Source: Scatosoma sp964459515
Lineage (GTDB): Bacteria > Bacillota > Clostridia > Christensenellales > Borkfalkiaceae
Direction: 5' to 3'
Assembly: GCA_964459515.1 (NCBI GenBank)
Contig: CAYWML010000023.1
Span: 1 to 21,378 of the forward strand
Length of the DNA stretch: 21,378 nt
The notes beneath the pieces were generated by a model, which was not told the DNA's origin, ran no database searches, and saw only the letters and a program-made list of their open reading frames with translations. Shown here in pieces: positions 1-7,232 of this stretch (its first letter is position 1; every line of letters begins with the position of its first letter). The position numbers and the translations under genes were made by a program.

Positions 1-1286
1 ACGCGGACGGCAATCACGGGGAAAACTATAAGAAGTATTGGCCCGCGGATCTGCACCTTATCGGCAAGGACATTATCCGCTTCCATACCATCTATTGGCC
101 CATCTTCCTTATGGCGCTCGGCGAACCGCTTCCCAAGCAGGTGTTCGGGCATCCTTGGCTGTTGCAGGGCGACGGAAAAATGAGTAAATCCAAGGGCAAC
201 GTCATTTACGCGGACGACTTGGCGCGCCTTTTCGGCGTAGACGCCGTGCGTTATTTCGTCTTGCACGAAATGCCGTTCGACAACGACGGGCAGATTACGT
301 GGGAGCTGGTGGCGGAGCGTTTTAACACCGACCTTGCCAACGTTCTCGGCAATCTCGTCAGCCGTACGGTGGCGATGATAGAAAAATATTTCGGCGGTAC
401 GATCGTAAGGGCAGATGCGTCTGCGGAGCAGGGTACGGACGCCGAGTTCAAGGCGACGGTGACGGGCGCGGCGACGCGCGTGCGCGCGAAAGCGGACGAT
501 TTGCATATTGCCGACGCCATTACGGAGGTGTTCGCCGTGTTCCGTCGCGCGAATAAGTACATCGACGAAACCATGCCGTGGGCGCTTGCCAAAGACGAGA
601 CGAAAAAAACGCGTTTGAACGACGTGCTGTATAACTTGGCGGAAGCAATACAAATCGGCGCGAGCCTTTTGGACAGTTTCATGCCCGAAACTTCGCAAAA
701 GATTTTTGCCGCATTCGGCGGCGAAAGCAGAAGCTTGGAGGCTTGCGCGGCGTTCGGTTTACGCGAGCGCGTAACGGTGACAGCTATTCCGCCGCTTTTC
801 GCGCGGTTAGACTTTAAGGCGATTGCGCCCGAGATTGAAAAAATTCGCGCCGAGCAGGCGGCTGCGTACGCGCGCGAGCAGGCAAAGCTTGCACCCGAAG
901 CGCAAAAAGCCGAAAAGCCCGTCGCGGCGGAAACTGCGGAAGCGACGGAAAAGGCGGCGGAGATCGCCTTCGAGGACTTTGAAAAAATACAGCTGCGCGT
1001 GGGCGAGATCGTCGCTTGCGAAGCCGTGCCGAAATCGTCGAAACTTTTGAAAGAAACGGTGAAATTCGGCGACGAAGTACGCACGATCGTTTCGGGAATC
1101 GCAAAACATTACAAGCCGTCGGATATGGTCGGCAAAAAGGTCGTGTTCGTCACCAACCTTGCGCCGAGAAAGGTGTGCGGCATTCTCTCCGAGGGCATGA
1201 TTTTGGCGGCGGAGGACGAAAAAGGCACGCTGTCTTTGATTGTACCCGATAACGCCGAAATCGAAAGCGGCGCACGGCTCGGCTAA
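1..1286 (+). CDS. metG: Methionyl-tRNA synthetase, 3' part (5' end outside window)
   Basis: Charges tRNA(Met) with methionine in the cytoplasm. The frame is open from base 3, so the gene starts upstream of the window; the ATG at 111 is internal. The visible part begins inside the class I catalytic domain (HLIGKDIIRFH), followed by the KMSKS signature (about bases 177-191) that binds the ATP/tRNA 3' end, and then the helical anticodon-binding domain. A low-complexity Ala/Glu/Lys linker (about 830-965) leads to a C-terminal EMAP/Trbp111-type tRNA-binding OB domain (IQLRVGEIVACEAVPKSSKL through the end), which in this family helps dimerisation and tRNA capture. It is the first visible gene of an operon; tatD starts 3 bases after its stop. 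Confidence 0.97.
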   Translation, partial: ADGNHGENYKKYWPADLHLIGKDIIRFHTIYWPIFLMALGEPLPKQVFGHPWLLQGDGKMSKSKGNVIYADDLARLFGVDAVRYFVLHEMPFDNDGQITWELVAERFNTDLANVLGNLVSRTVAMIEKYFGGTIVRADASAEQGTDAEFKATVTGAATRVRAKADDLHIADAITEVFAVFRRANKYIDETMPWALAKDETKKTRLNDVLYNLAEAIQIGASLLDSFMPETSQKIFAAFGGESRSLEACAAFGLRERVTVTAIPPLFARLDFKAIAPEIEKIRAEQAAAYAREQAKLAPEAQKAEKPVAAETAEATEKAAEIAFEDFEKIQLRVGEIVACEAVPKSSKLLKETVKFGDEVRTIVSGIAKHYKPSDMVGKKVVFVTNLAPRKVCGILSEGMILAAEDEKGTLSLIVPDNAEIESGARLG

Positions 1287-1289
1287 CGT

Positions 1290-2075
1290 ATGTATATCGA
1301 CGTACATTGCCATTTGACGGGCGAAGAGTTTGCGGCTGTCGGCGGCGTGGAAGAAGTCCTTTGTCGCGCACGGAAAGAGGACGTGGCGCGCGTAATTTGT
1401 TCGGGTTTCGATTTGGAGTCCTCGCGGCAGGCGGCTGCGCTTGCCGAGGCGCATTCCGACGTTTATTTCTGCGCGGGATTTCATCCGAGCGAGCTTTTTA
1501 AGTATCGCACGGGCGATTTGGAAGAAATTCGCCGACTTTGCGCGCACGAGAAGTGTGTGGCGGTCGGGGAGATCGGCTTGGATTACCATTTTGCCGATAA
1601 TCCGCCCAAGGATACGCAACGGGAGCTGTTTGCGGCGCAGTTGCGCTTGGCGGACGAAGTCGGGTTGCCCGTCGTACTGCACAGTCGCGACGCGGCGCAG
1701 GAAACGCTGGAAATTTTGCAAGAAAACGCGACGTTGTTGCGAAAGGGGGGCTTATTGCATTGCTATTCCTATTCGTCTGAAATGTTGCGCGATTTTCTCG
1801 CGCTCGGCTTGTCGTTTTCCTTCGGCGGAACGACGACTTTCAAGAACGCGAAAAAGGTGCAGGAATGCGCTCGGCTCGTACCTGCCCATGCCGTTTTGTC
1901 GGAAACGGATTGCCCGTATCTCACGCCCGAACCCTATCGCGGCGTGTTCCCGAACGAGCCGAAAAACGTAAAGCACGTCGTGGAGCGATTGTCGCTGCTG
2001 CGCGAAGAAAACGAAAAGGAGCTGGAAAACGCGATTTGGGAAAATGCCCGTCGTTTGTTTTTCCGAATGAAATGA
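1290..2075 (+). CDS. tatD: TatD family metal-dependent deoxyribonuclease
   Basis: A 261-residue TIM-barrel hydrolase, normal length for TatD, which is a cytoplasmic 3'-5' exonuclease/DNase with two bound metals. The expected metal ligands are all visible: H6 and H8 in DVHCHL, E94 in VGEIGLDYH, H131 in VLHSRDA, H157 in LHCYS and D207 in ETDCPYL. Its ATG is 3 bases after the metG stop with no clear ribosome binding site, so translation is probably coupled to metG. The order metG-tatD-(x)-rsmA is the familiar Bacillota arrangement (metS-yabD-rnmV-ksgA in Bacillus). Here a radical SAM gene sits where rnmV is expected. Confidence 0.95.
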   Translation: MYIDVHCHLTGEEFAAVGGVEEVLCRARKEDVARVICSGFDLESSRQAAALAEAHSDVYFCAGFHPSELFKYRTGDLEEIRRLCAHEKCVAVGEIGLDYHFADNPPKDTQRELFAAQLRLADEVGLPVVLHSRDAAQETLEILQENATLLRKGGLLHCYSYSSEMLRDFLALGLSFSFGGTTTFKNAKKVQECARLVPAHAVLSETDCPYLTPEPYRGVFPNEPKNVKHVVERLSLLREENEKELENAIWENARRLFFRMK

Positions 2076-2078
2076 TCT

Positions 2079-3023
2079 ATGGAAGAAGAACGTAAAAACA
2101 ATCCGTTAATCGAAGCGAACGAAAACGGGCAAGTCCCCTCCGGGCAAGGCAGACGAAGACGGCATAAACGTCGTCACGGCGGCAATAAGGACGGCGGCGA
2201 GGGTGCGCCGCGCTCCGAACAAAACGTTGCGGCGCAGCAAAACGCCCAAAAACAAGGGCAACCGAAACAGGGCGGCGCGCAGACGCAAAAACAGCCGCAA
2301 AACGCCCAAAAAAATCAAGGCAAAACCAACCAAAATAAAGGCAAGCAAAACTCGTCGAAAGGTAAAAACGACGGGGGCAGGGATAAGACGAAGGGAAATA
2401 AAGAGGATAATCGCAAGGATACCTATTTATATGTCTTGGACGGCAATTTGTACGTCAATCTCACCAACAAATGCTCCAACGGTTGCGATTTTTGCGTGCG
2501 GAACGAACGGACGAGCTATTACGGCAACAATCTTTGGCTTCGCCACGGCGATCCCACACCCGAAAAAGTGATTGCGGCGACGAAGGAATTCGGCGACTTA
2601 ACGCGCTTTAAGGAAGTCGTGTTCTGCGGCTTCGGAGAGCCTACCTATCGCGTTGCGGAAATGCTTGCACTGTGTGATTTCTTTCACGAAAAAGGCTTGA
2701 AAACGCGTCTCAACACCAACGGGCAGGGCAATCTCATCAACAAGCGGGACATCGTATCGGAGCTGAAAGGAAAGCTCGATTTTGTCAATATTTCCCTCAA
2801 TGCTTCCTGCTATGAAAAGTATCAGCCCGTTTGCCGTTCTCAATTCGGCGAAAGCGGTTTTGACGGCATTTTGGAGTTTGCGAGGCTTTGTCGCAAAAAC
2901 GGCGTGCCTTGTCGCTTTTCCATTGTCGATTGTATCGGCGAAGCGGAAGTGGAGGCGTGCAAGCGGCTCGCGGAAAGCATGAAGATTCCTCTTTACGTGA
3001 GAAGCTATATCACGGATTCCTGA
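2079..3023 (+). CDS. TatD-associated radical SAM protein with long disordered basic N-terminus
   Basis: A 314-residue protein. Residues from about 115 on match the short radical SAM family that travels with tatD: the [4Fe-4S] cysteines are C132, C136 and C139 (LTNKCSNGCDFCVRN), followed by VVFCGFGEPTYR and LNTNGQGN segments typical of the SAM-binding barrel. The substrate of this family is not known to me. Residues 1-114 are a separate low-complexity tract rich in Gln, Asn, Lys, Gly and Arg, starting with a cluster RRRRHKRRH, and probably intrinsically disordered. I see no in-frame start near residue 115 that would give a short form, so the extension appears translated. The gene lies 3 bases after tatD and 17 bases before rsmA, so it is co-transcribed. 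Start at 2079 is the first ATG after the tatD stop; its ribosome binding site is weak. Confidence 0.88.
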   Translation: MEEERKNNPLIEANENGQVPSGQGRRRRHKRRHGGNKDGGEGAPRSEQNVAAQQNAQKQGQPKQGGAQTQKQPQNAQKNQGKTNQNKGKQNSSKGKNDGGRDKTKGNKEDNRKDTYLYVLDGNLYVNLTNKCSNGCDFCVRNERTSYYGNNLWLRHGDPTPEKVIAATKEFGDLTRFKEVVFCGFGEPTYRVAEMLALCDFFHEKGLKTRLNTNGQGNLINKRDIVSELKGKLDFVNISLNASCYEKYQPVCRSQFGESGFDGILEFARLCRKNGVPCRFSIVDCIGEAEVEACKRLAESMKIPLYVRSYITDS

Positions 3024-3040
3024 TAAAGGAGAAAAAGCGT

Positions 3041-3883
3041 ATGCAAGAGCTTCGTACCGTTTTAGAAAAGCACGGTTTTCATTTCAAAAAGCAGTTCGGG
3101 CAGAACTTTATTTCGGACGGGAATTTATTGCGTTCGATCGTGGAAGCTTCGGGAATAACCGCCGATACGACGGTGGTGGAAATCGGTTGCGGCGCGGGTA
3201 CGCTGACGCGCGCGTTGGCGGAAAGCGCGAAACAGGTGTACGCTTTCGATATCGATCGGGATTTGCAACCCGTGCTTGCCGAAACGCTTTCGGGGTTGGA
3301 AAACGTCGATGTGATTTTTCGCGACTTTAACAAGCTGGATTTGAAGGCTTTCGAGCGCGAAATCGAACCGTACACCGTCGTGGCGAATTTGCCGTATTAT
3401 ATAACGACGCCCCTCGTCACCAAACTTTTGGAAGAAAGCGAAAAGGTTCAGGGTTTGTCGATCATGGTGCAGGAGGAGGTGGCGGAGCGATTTTGCGCCA
3501 AGGAGAACACGCCCGAATACGGCGCAATTACGGCTGCAATCGCCTTAAAGGGCACGGCGAAGATCGTAAAGCGCGTGCCGCGGAGCTTGTTCTATCCGCG
3601 CCCTAATGTCGATTCCGCCGTGGTGAAAATCACTTTTGAACGGGGCAGACTTGCCGTCGCGGACGAAAAGGCCTATCGGCAAACGGTCAAATGCGCTTTT
3701 TTGAACCGCAGAAAAACGTTGGAAAATAATTTGATTAATTTTTTTTGCGTTAGCCGCGAACAAGCAAAAGAAATTTTGTCGCTTGCAGGTGTTGAGGAAA
3801 AAGCAAGGGGGGAAACGCTGTCGCCGCAGCGTTTGGCAGTTTTATCCGACGTATTATTAGGTGAAGGCGTGATAAAAGTGTGA
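3041..3883 (+). CDS. rsmA: 16S rRNA (adenine1518-N6/adenine1519-N6)-dimethyltransferase
   Basis: Dimethylates two adjacent adenines in the 3'-terminal helix of 16S rRNA during small-subunit assembly, using S-adenosylmethionine. The 280-residue length is normal for KsgA/RsmA. Visible family motifs are KKQFGQNFI near the N-terminus, the SAM-binding VEIGCGAGTLT, the catalytic NLPYYITTP motif, and a C-terminal helical part with FLNRRKTLENNL. The ATG at 3041 is chosen because AAAGGAG (3025-3031) lies 9 bases upstream; an in-frame ATG at 2888 would lie deep inside the radical SAM gene. Last gene of the metG operon; a terminator follows at 3899-3934. Confidence 0.97.
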   Translation: MQELRTVLEKHGFHFKKQFGQNFISDGNLLRSIVEASGITADTTVVEIGCGAGTLTRALAESAKQVYAFDIDRDLQPVLAETLSGLENVDVIFRDFNKLDLKAFEREIEPYTVVANLPYYITTPLVTKLLEESEKVQGLSIMVQEEVAERFCAKENTPEYGAITAAIALKGTAKIVKRVPRSLFYPRPNVDSAVVKITFERGRLAVADEKAYRQTVKCAFLNRRKTLENNLINFFCVSREQAKEILSLAGVEEKARGETLSPQRLAVLSDVLLGEGVIKV

Positions 3884-3898
3884 TTAAGGCGTAAAAGT

Positions 3899-3934
3899 AA
3901 AAAACGAGCGAGATATACTCTCCGCTCGTTTTTT
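3899..3934 (+). terminator. Rho-independent terminator of the metG-rsmA operon
   Basis: A 12-bp stem AAAAAACGAGCG / CGCTCGTTTTTT closes a loop of about 12 bases and ends in a T run, 15 bases after the rsmA stop. The symmetric A and T runs could also allow it to work on the other strand, but no minus-strand gene reads into it. Confidence 0.9.
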
Positions 3935-3967
3935 ACATATGGCAAAAGTTTTTTTATAAAAAAATGC

Positions 3968-3996
3968 TTGATAAAAGCAGCGGAATGTGTTATACT
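3968..3996 (+). promoter_or_regulatory. Sigma-A-type promoter for the 4003-4210 RNA
   Basis: TTGATA (3968-3973), a 17-base spacer and TATACT (3991-3996). The predicted start, about 7 bases on, coincides with the first base (4003) of a 15-bp terminal helix of the downstream RNA, which supports both calls. Confidence 0.8.
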
Positions 3997-4002
3997 AAAA
4001 AA

Positions 4003-4210
4003 GCCAAACAAATCGAATATTTTTGAGCGGGAATTTCTTTTCAGTGAGATATTCTACTTTTTTTTGCACAACCTAATCCATATGAATTTGGTAAAAATGC
4101 AAATTCCGCGGATTAGGTGTGAAAGGATTCCATTCTCTATTTTCGATTTGTTTGGCGACAATCGGGGTTTGCGTTTTTCGGTGCGTTGACTTCGGTTGAC
4201 GCATTTTTTA
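4003..4210 (+). ncRNA. Structured non-coding RNA, about 205 nt, 6S-RNA-like rod fold
   Basis: No convincing reading frame lies here. The 5' end 4003-4017 (GCCAAACAAATCGAA) is perfectly complementary to 4142-4156, giving a 15-bp closing helix. Inside it are GAG/CTC, GGAAT/ATTCC and CTTT/AAAG pairings, then a large one-sided bulge of about 25 nt (TCAGTGAGATATTC... then a T run), then an upper helix CACA-A-CCTAATCC (4069-4079) with GGATTAGGTGTG (4110-4121), and a 7-bp apical stem GAATTTG (4084-4090) with CAAATTC (4100-4106). A terminator follows at 4182-4210. A long hairpin with one big central bulge, its own promoter and a terminator is the general architecture of 6S RNA (ssrS), which binds the RNA polymerase holoenzyme; that identity is my leading inference, not proven. 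The alternative is a partner RNA or leader of the helicase gene that starts at 4232. Confidence 0.72.
4182..4210 (+). terminator. UUCG-loop terminator between the RNA and the helicase gene
   Basis: The stem TGCGTTGAC / GTTGACGCA (9 bp, two G-U pairs) is closed by a TTCG tetraloop on a C-G pair, an exceptionally stable loop, and is followed by TTTTTTATATTT. It ends 10 bases before the GGAGG of the helicase gene, so the helicase can be transcribed from the upstream promoter only by readthrough, or from a promoter I do not see. Confidence 0.88.
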
Positions 4211-4231
4211 TATTTAATTGGAGGTGAATGT

Positions 4232-6058
4232 ATGATAAAGTATATTGATTTATCGGAAGAACAACGAAAATTTATTGAAAAGGCAAAAGAGGGAAAGAAC
4301 ATCTTGGTTGATGCGTGTATTGGTAGCGGTAAAACAACAGCGATTCAGAATTTATGTAATATGTTGCCTTCAAATTATCAAATTTTATATTTAACTTATA
4401 ATAAACTGCTAAAAGTCGATGCAAAAACCAAAATAAAAAGACAAAACGTTATGGTTAGTAATTACCATGGATTTGCATATGCTTCTTTAATAAGAATGGA
4501 TGTAAAAGCAGGTATTCCTGATTTGATACAAACCTTTAATAAGATTAAACCGAAAATAGCGAAATATGATGTTTTAATCATAGATGAGTATCAAGACATT
4601 GAACAAGAATTGGCTGATATGTTGAATTACATAAAGTCGTGCAATATAGCAATGCAAATTATCGCCGTTGGGGATATGGAACAAAAAATATATGATAAAA
4701 CAACCTTAAATGTGATCGAGTTCATAAAAAACTTTTTGGGAACATATGAGGAATTGGAATTTACTCAATGTTTTAGGTTGTCTTCCGCGTTGGCGAATAG
4801 ATTAGGAAATATATGGTCTAAAAAGATTGTTGGCGTAAACAAAAATTGCAGTGTTGAAACGATGACTGAAGATAAAGTCGTGGGATTTTTATCAAGACAA
4901 GAAGTCAAAAAAATTTTATGTTTAGGAGAGAGAAACGGGCGTTTGGCAGATGTTTTAAACAGTCTGGAAGAAAAATATCCTGAAAAATTTAATAAAAAAA
5001 CGGTCTATGCAAGTATTAGGGAAAAAGAATCGGGTGGGGTTGAACCGAATTCAAATTCTGCAATTTTTACGACGTTTGATAGTAGTAAAGGTTTAGAAAG
5101 ACCGATTTGTGTTATTTTTGATTTTACCGAAAATTACTGGCAACAGAGAATTCGCATGCCTCAACAATCTTACAAGATACTTCGAAATATTTTTTGCGTT
5201 GCCGCGAGTCGCGGAAAAGATCACATTATATTTGTGGGTCGAAAAGAGGAACTTTTATCTGATAAGACATTAAAAACAGAGGTGGAGCCTAATTTGAATT
5301 TTAAAATTATGGGGATTTCTGAAATGTTTGATTTTAAATATAAAGAAAATGTGGAAGAGTGTTTTTCTCTTTTGAAAATAGAAAAATTTCAAGATGAAAA
5401 TCAAATAATCAATGTAAAAACAAAAGATGGTCTAATTGATTTATCGCCGTGCATTGGCATTTATCAAGAAGCAATATATTTTAAAGATTACGATATAGAA
5501 AATGAGATTAATCTGGATTTAAAAATTCACAACAATAAACGTTATTTATATGCAGAGGAAGACAGGAAAAAGAGCATTGAGGAAAAGGTTTTAATTTTAA
5601 CCGCGATTGAGACGGGACAAGATCGTTATACAAAACAAGTAGAAATTCCTTTTATTTTAGACGAAGAAAAACAACAAATATGCGAACGCTTATCAACGAA
5701 ATTCAAGCCCATAGAACAGATTCAAAAGGAATGTATTATAGAATTTTTTGATGAGAAGGGTGAAAAGATATTATTTTCGGCTCTGGGACGTGCAGATGTT
5801 ATAAAAGATAAAACTGTTTATGAATTAAAGTTTGTTTCTGAGCTCTCGCATGAACATTTTTTACAATGTGCTTGTTATATGGTCGCATTAAAATTAGATA
5901 AAGGGGTGCTTTGGAATATTAGAAATAATATGCAATGTGCAATTTCGATTCCCGACAAAGCAGCTTTTATGGATGCTGTGGCAAGAGCTGTTACTAAAAA
6001 TCATTTAAAAAAATACATACAAAAGAGGAAACATAAATGGAATATTTTGCGGTTTTAG
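4232..6058 (+). CDS. SF1 (UvrD/Rep-like) helicase with C-terminal PD-(D/E)XK nuclease domain
   Basis: A 608-residue protein. The N-terminal two thirds carries the superfamily 1A helicase motifs in order: Q motif LSEEQRKF, Walker A GSGKTT (residues 31-36), motif Ia LYLTYNKLL, motif II DEYQD (118-122), motif III VGDMEQKIY (D148), motif IV QCFRLS, motif V TTFDSSKGLE and motif VI VAASRGKD (R327). The region around 505-560 fits a RecB/Cas4-type nuclease core: GRADV (D522), YELK (E531, K533), then HEHFLQCACYMVAL, resembling the QxxxY motif. Predicted role: ATP-driven translocation on DNA with coupled cleavage. The start at 4232 has GGAGG (4220-4224) 7 bases upstream. The gene overlaps the downstream exonuclease by 22 bases. 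It is AT-rich and uses AGA/AGG arginine codons unlike its neighbours, suggesting transfer. No phage or transposase gene adjoins it. A housekeeping repair role or an anti-phage role are both possible. Confidence 0.85.
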   Translation: MIKYIDLSEEQRKFIEKAKEGKNILVDACIGSGKTTAIQNLCNMLPSNYQILYLTYNKLLKVDAKTKIKRQNVMVSNYHGFAYASLIRMDVKAGIPDLIQTFNKIKPKIAKYDVLIIDEYQDIEQELADMLNYIKSCNIAMQIIAVGDMEQKIYDKTTLNVIEFIKNFLGTYEELEFTQCFRLSSALANRLGNIWSKKIVGVNKNCSVETMTEDKVVGFLSRQEVKKILCLGERNGRLADVLNSLEEKYPEKFNKKTVYASIREKESGGVEPNSNSAIFTTFDSSKGLERPICVIFDFTENYWQQRIRMPQQSYKILRNIFCVAASRGKDHIIFVGRKEELLSDKTLKTEVEPNLNFKIMGISEMFDFKYKENVEECFSLLKIEKFQDENQIINVKTKDGLIDLSPCIGIYQEAIYFKDYDIENEINLDLKIHNNKRYLYAEEDRKKSIEEKVLILTAIETGQDRYTKQVEIPFILDEEKQQICERLSTKFKPIEQIQKECIIEFFDEKGEKILFSALGRADVIKDKTVYELKFVSELSHEHFLQCACYMVALKLDKGVLWNIRNNMQCAISIPDKAAFMDAVARAVTKNHLKKYIQKRKHKWNILRF

Positions 6059-6585
6059 ATACAGAAACAACTTGGGGCGATGAAATAATGTCTATAGGAA
6101 TTGTAATAGGCGAAAAAAATACATTTATCCCTATTACGGCGCAATATTACGTTATTGAGCCAACATATAAACAAGGTGGAGCTTATAGTTATATGTTGAA
6201 CTTAAAAGAAAAAAGTACGATTCTCTGCAAAAAGGAAGAAGCGATAGAGGGGATAAAAACCTTGTTGAAAAAATATGATGTAACCTCTATTTTTGCTTAT
6301 AATGCAACTTTTGATTGTACACATTTGCCGGAATTGAATTGTTATATTTGGTATGATATAATGAGAATCGCCGCAAATCGACAATATAATATTGCTATTC
6401 CGGCAACTGCTGAATGTTACAAGACGGGAAGATTAAAGCGTAACTACGGGGTACAATCAATTATGTGTTTATTGTCAAGGGATCGTACATATTGCGAAAG
6501 CCACAATGCGTTATATGATGCATTTGATGAGTTGAAAATAATGAGATTATTAAATGTAGAAATAGAACGCTACATTCCTTTATAA
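6037..6585 (+). CDS. DEDDh (DnaQ-like) 3'-5' exonuclease
   Basis: A 182-residue protein with all five catalytic residues of the DEDDh class: D8 and E10 in VLDTETTW, D93 in FAYNATFD, and H156 with D161 in SHNALYDAFDEL. Such proteins remove nucleotides from 3' ends of DNA or RNA with two metal ions. No polymerase, BRCT or other domain is attached. Its ATG lies inside the end of the helicase gene (22-base overlap) with AGAGGA 7 bases upstream, so the two are translationally coupled and probably act together, for example by trimming ends exposed by the helicase-nuclease. It shares the AT-rich composition of the helicase. The choice between a DNA and an RNA substrate cannot be made from sequence alone. 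Confidence 0.85.
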   Translation: MEYFAVLDTETTWGDEIMSIGIVIGEKNTFIPITAQYYVIEPTYKQGGAYSYMLNLKEKSTILCKKEEAIEGIKTLLKKYDVTSIFAYNATFDCTHLPELNCYIWYDIMRIAANRQYNIAIPATAECYKTGRLKRNYGVQSIMCLLSRDRTYCESHNALYDAFDELKIMRLLNVEIERYIPL

Positions 6586-6615
6586 CAAAATCCATCTGTG
6601 AGGATGGATTTTGTT
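6584..6615. terminator. Bidirectional terminator between exonuclease gene and queT
   Basis: A 13-bp perfect stem AACAAAATCCATC / GATGGATTTTGTT with a 6-base loop overlaps the exonuclease stop codon. Each arm ends in a T-rich stretch on its own strand, so it can end both the AT-rich pair (+) and queT (-). Confidence 0.75.
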
Positions 6616-6658
6616 GGCGTAAATTTTTTGTCGAGCGGACGAAAAAAAGGGGAGAACT

Positions 6659-7171
6659 TTATTTTTTTCGTCGGCGCAACGCATAGTATAACGGCACGCC
6701 GAACGCGTATACGAACACCGCTTCCGATAGCGCGAGAGAACCTGCGTAGGCAAAATACGCCGTCCACGCGCTGGCATATCCTTCCGCGCCGCCGCATAAA
6801 AATACGATAATCACGGGGATGATCAACGCGTTGCAAAGCACGGGGAATACGCCGCCGAGCACTACGCGCAAACAATCGTTTTTTGCCGATCTGCCTACCA
6901 TGTACGTGCCGAACGCCGCCAACAGCGTGGCGAACGTTCCGAAAATCACGTCGTAAAAAGCGTACGGCGAAGCCAAGTTGGATAGTATGCATCCGACGCA
7001 TAAAGCAGGTACGGCTTCGGGAAACAATAGCGGCAACAAACAAAGAGCCTCCGCCGGTCGGATTTGGAAAGGTCCGAAAGCGAAGGATGCAAACGCATAA
7101 GTAAGGACGGTGTACAACGCGGCGATTACGCCTGCGCGACAAAGTCTTTTGGTGGTAAAAAAACGCTCCAT
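6659..7171 (-). CDS. queT: QueT family queuosine-precursor transporter
   Basis: A 170-residue very hydrophobic protein with about five membrane spans, matching QueT (COG4708), an S-component-like importer of queuine precursors such as preQ1. Recognisable parts are GVIAALYTVLTYAFASFAFG near the N-terminus, FQIRPAEALCLLPLLFPEAVPAL, and an NLASPYAFYDVIFGTFATLLAAF segment. The ATG at 7171 is preferred to in-frame starts further upstream because a promoter and a preQ1-I-type riboswitch lie immediately before it, and because the upstream extension has no family similarity. The riboswitch agrees with the transporter assignment. It is transcribed separately from yyaC, although both are on the minus strand. 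Confidence 0.9.
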   Translation of the reverse strand: MERFFTTKRLCRAGVIAALYTVLTYAFASFAFGPFQIRPAEALCLLPLLFPEAVPALCVGCILSNLASPYAFYDVIFGTFATLLAAFGTYMVGRSAKNDCLRVVLGGVFPVLCNALIIPVIIVFLCGGAEGYASAWTAYFAYAGSLALSEAVFVYAFGVPLYYALRRRKK

Positions 7172-7180
7172 GAAAATATA

Positions 7181-7223
7181 CCTCGGTTTTTTTAATCGGA
7201 AGTGTTCACCGAAAACCTTCCGT
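7181..7223 (-). promoter_or_regulatory. preQ1-I-type riboswitch in the queT leader
   Basis: On the minus strand, stem P1 is CGGAAG (7222-7217) with CTTCCG (7202-7197). The loop contains CGGT (7211-7208), which can pair with ACCG (7187-7184) in the A-rich tail ATTAAAAAAACCGAGG to form the H-type pseudoknot typical of preQ1-I. The loop end GAACAC before the 3' P1 strand resembles the conserved CUACAC. The pseudoknot strand runs directly into GAGG, the probable ribosome binding site, so ligand binding should hide it and lower translation. The gene controlled, a queuosine-precursor transporter, is a known target of preQ1 riboswitches. Confidence 0.85.
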
Positions 7224-7232
7224 GCGTATATC

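Noticed and set aside
3968..4189. 73-codon open frame across the structured RNA
   Set aside because: It starts inside the -35 element, so it could not be on the transcript, has no ribosome binding site, and its bases are explained by RNA pairing.
4003..6585. Retron
   Set aside because: The RNA has paired ends, but there is no reverse transcriptase gene in or near the locus.
4232..6585. Gabija or AddAB/RecBCD identity for the AT-rich pair
   Set aside because: No OLD/TOPRIM nuclease gene for Gabija and no second helicase subunit or Chi-scanning partner for AddAB; the fused nuclease and the separate DEDDh protein do not fit either.
7181..7223. preQ1-II riboswitch before queT
   Set aside because: preQ1-II is larger, with a different hairpin set; the short stem with an A-rich tail and a 4-bp pseudoknot fits preQ1-I.
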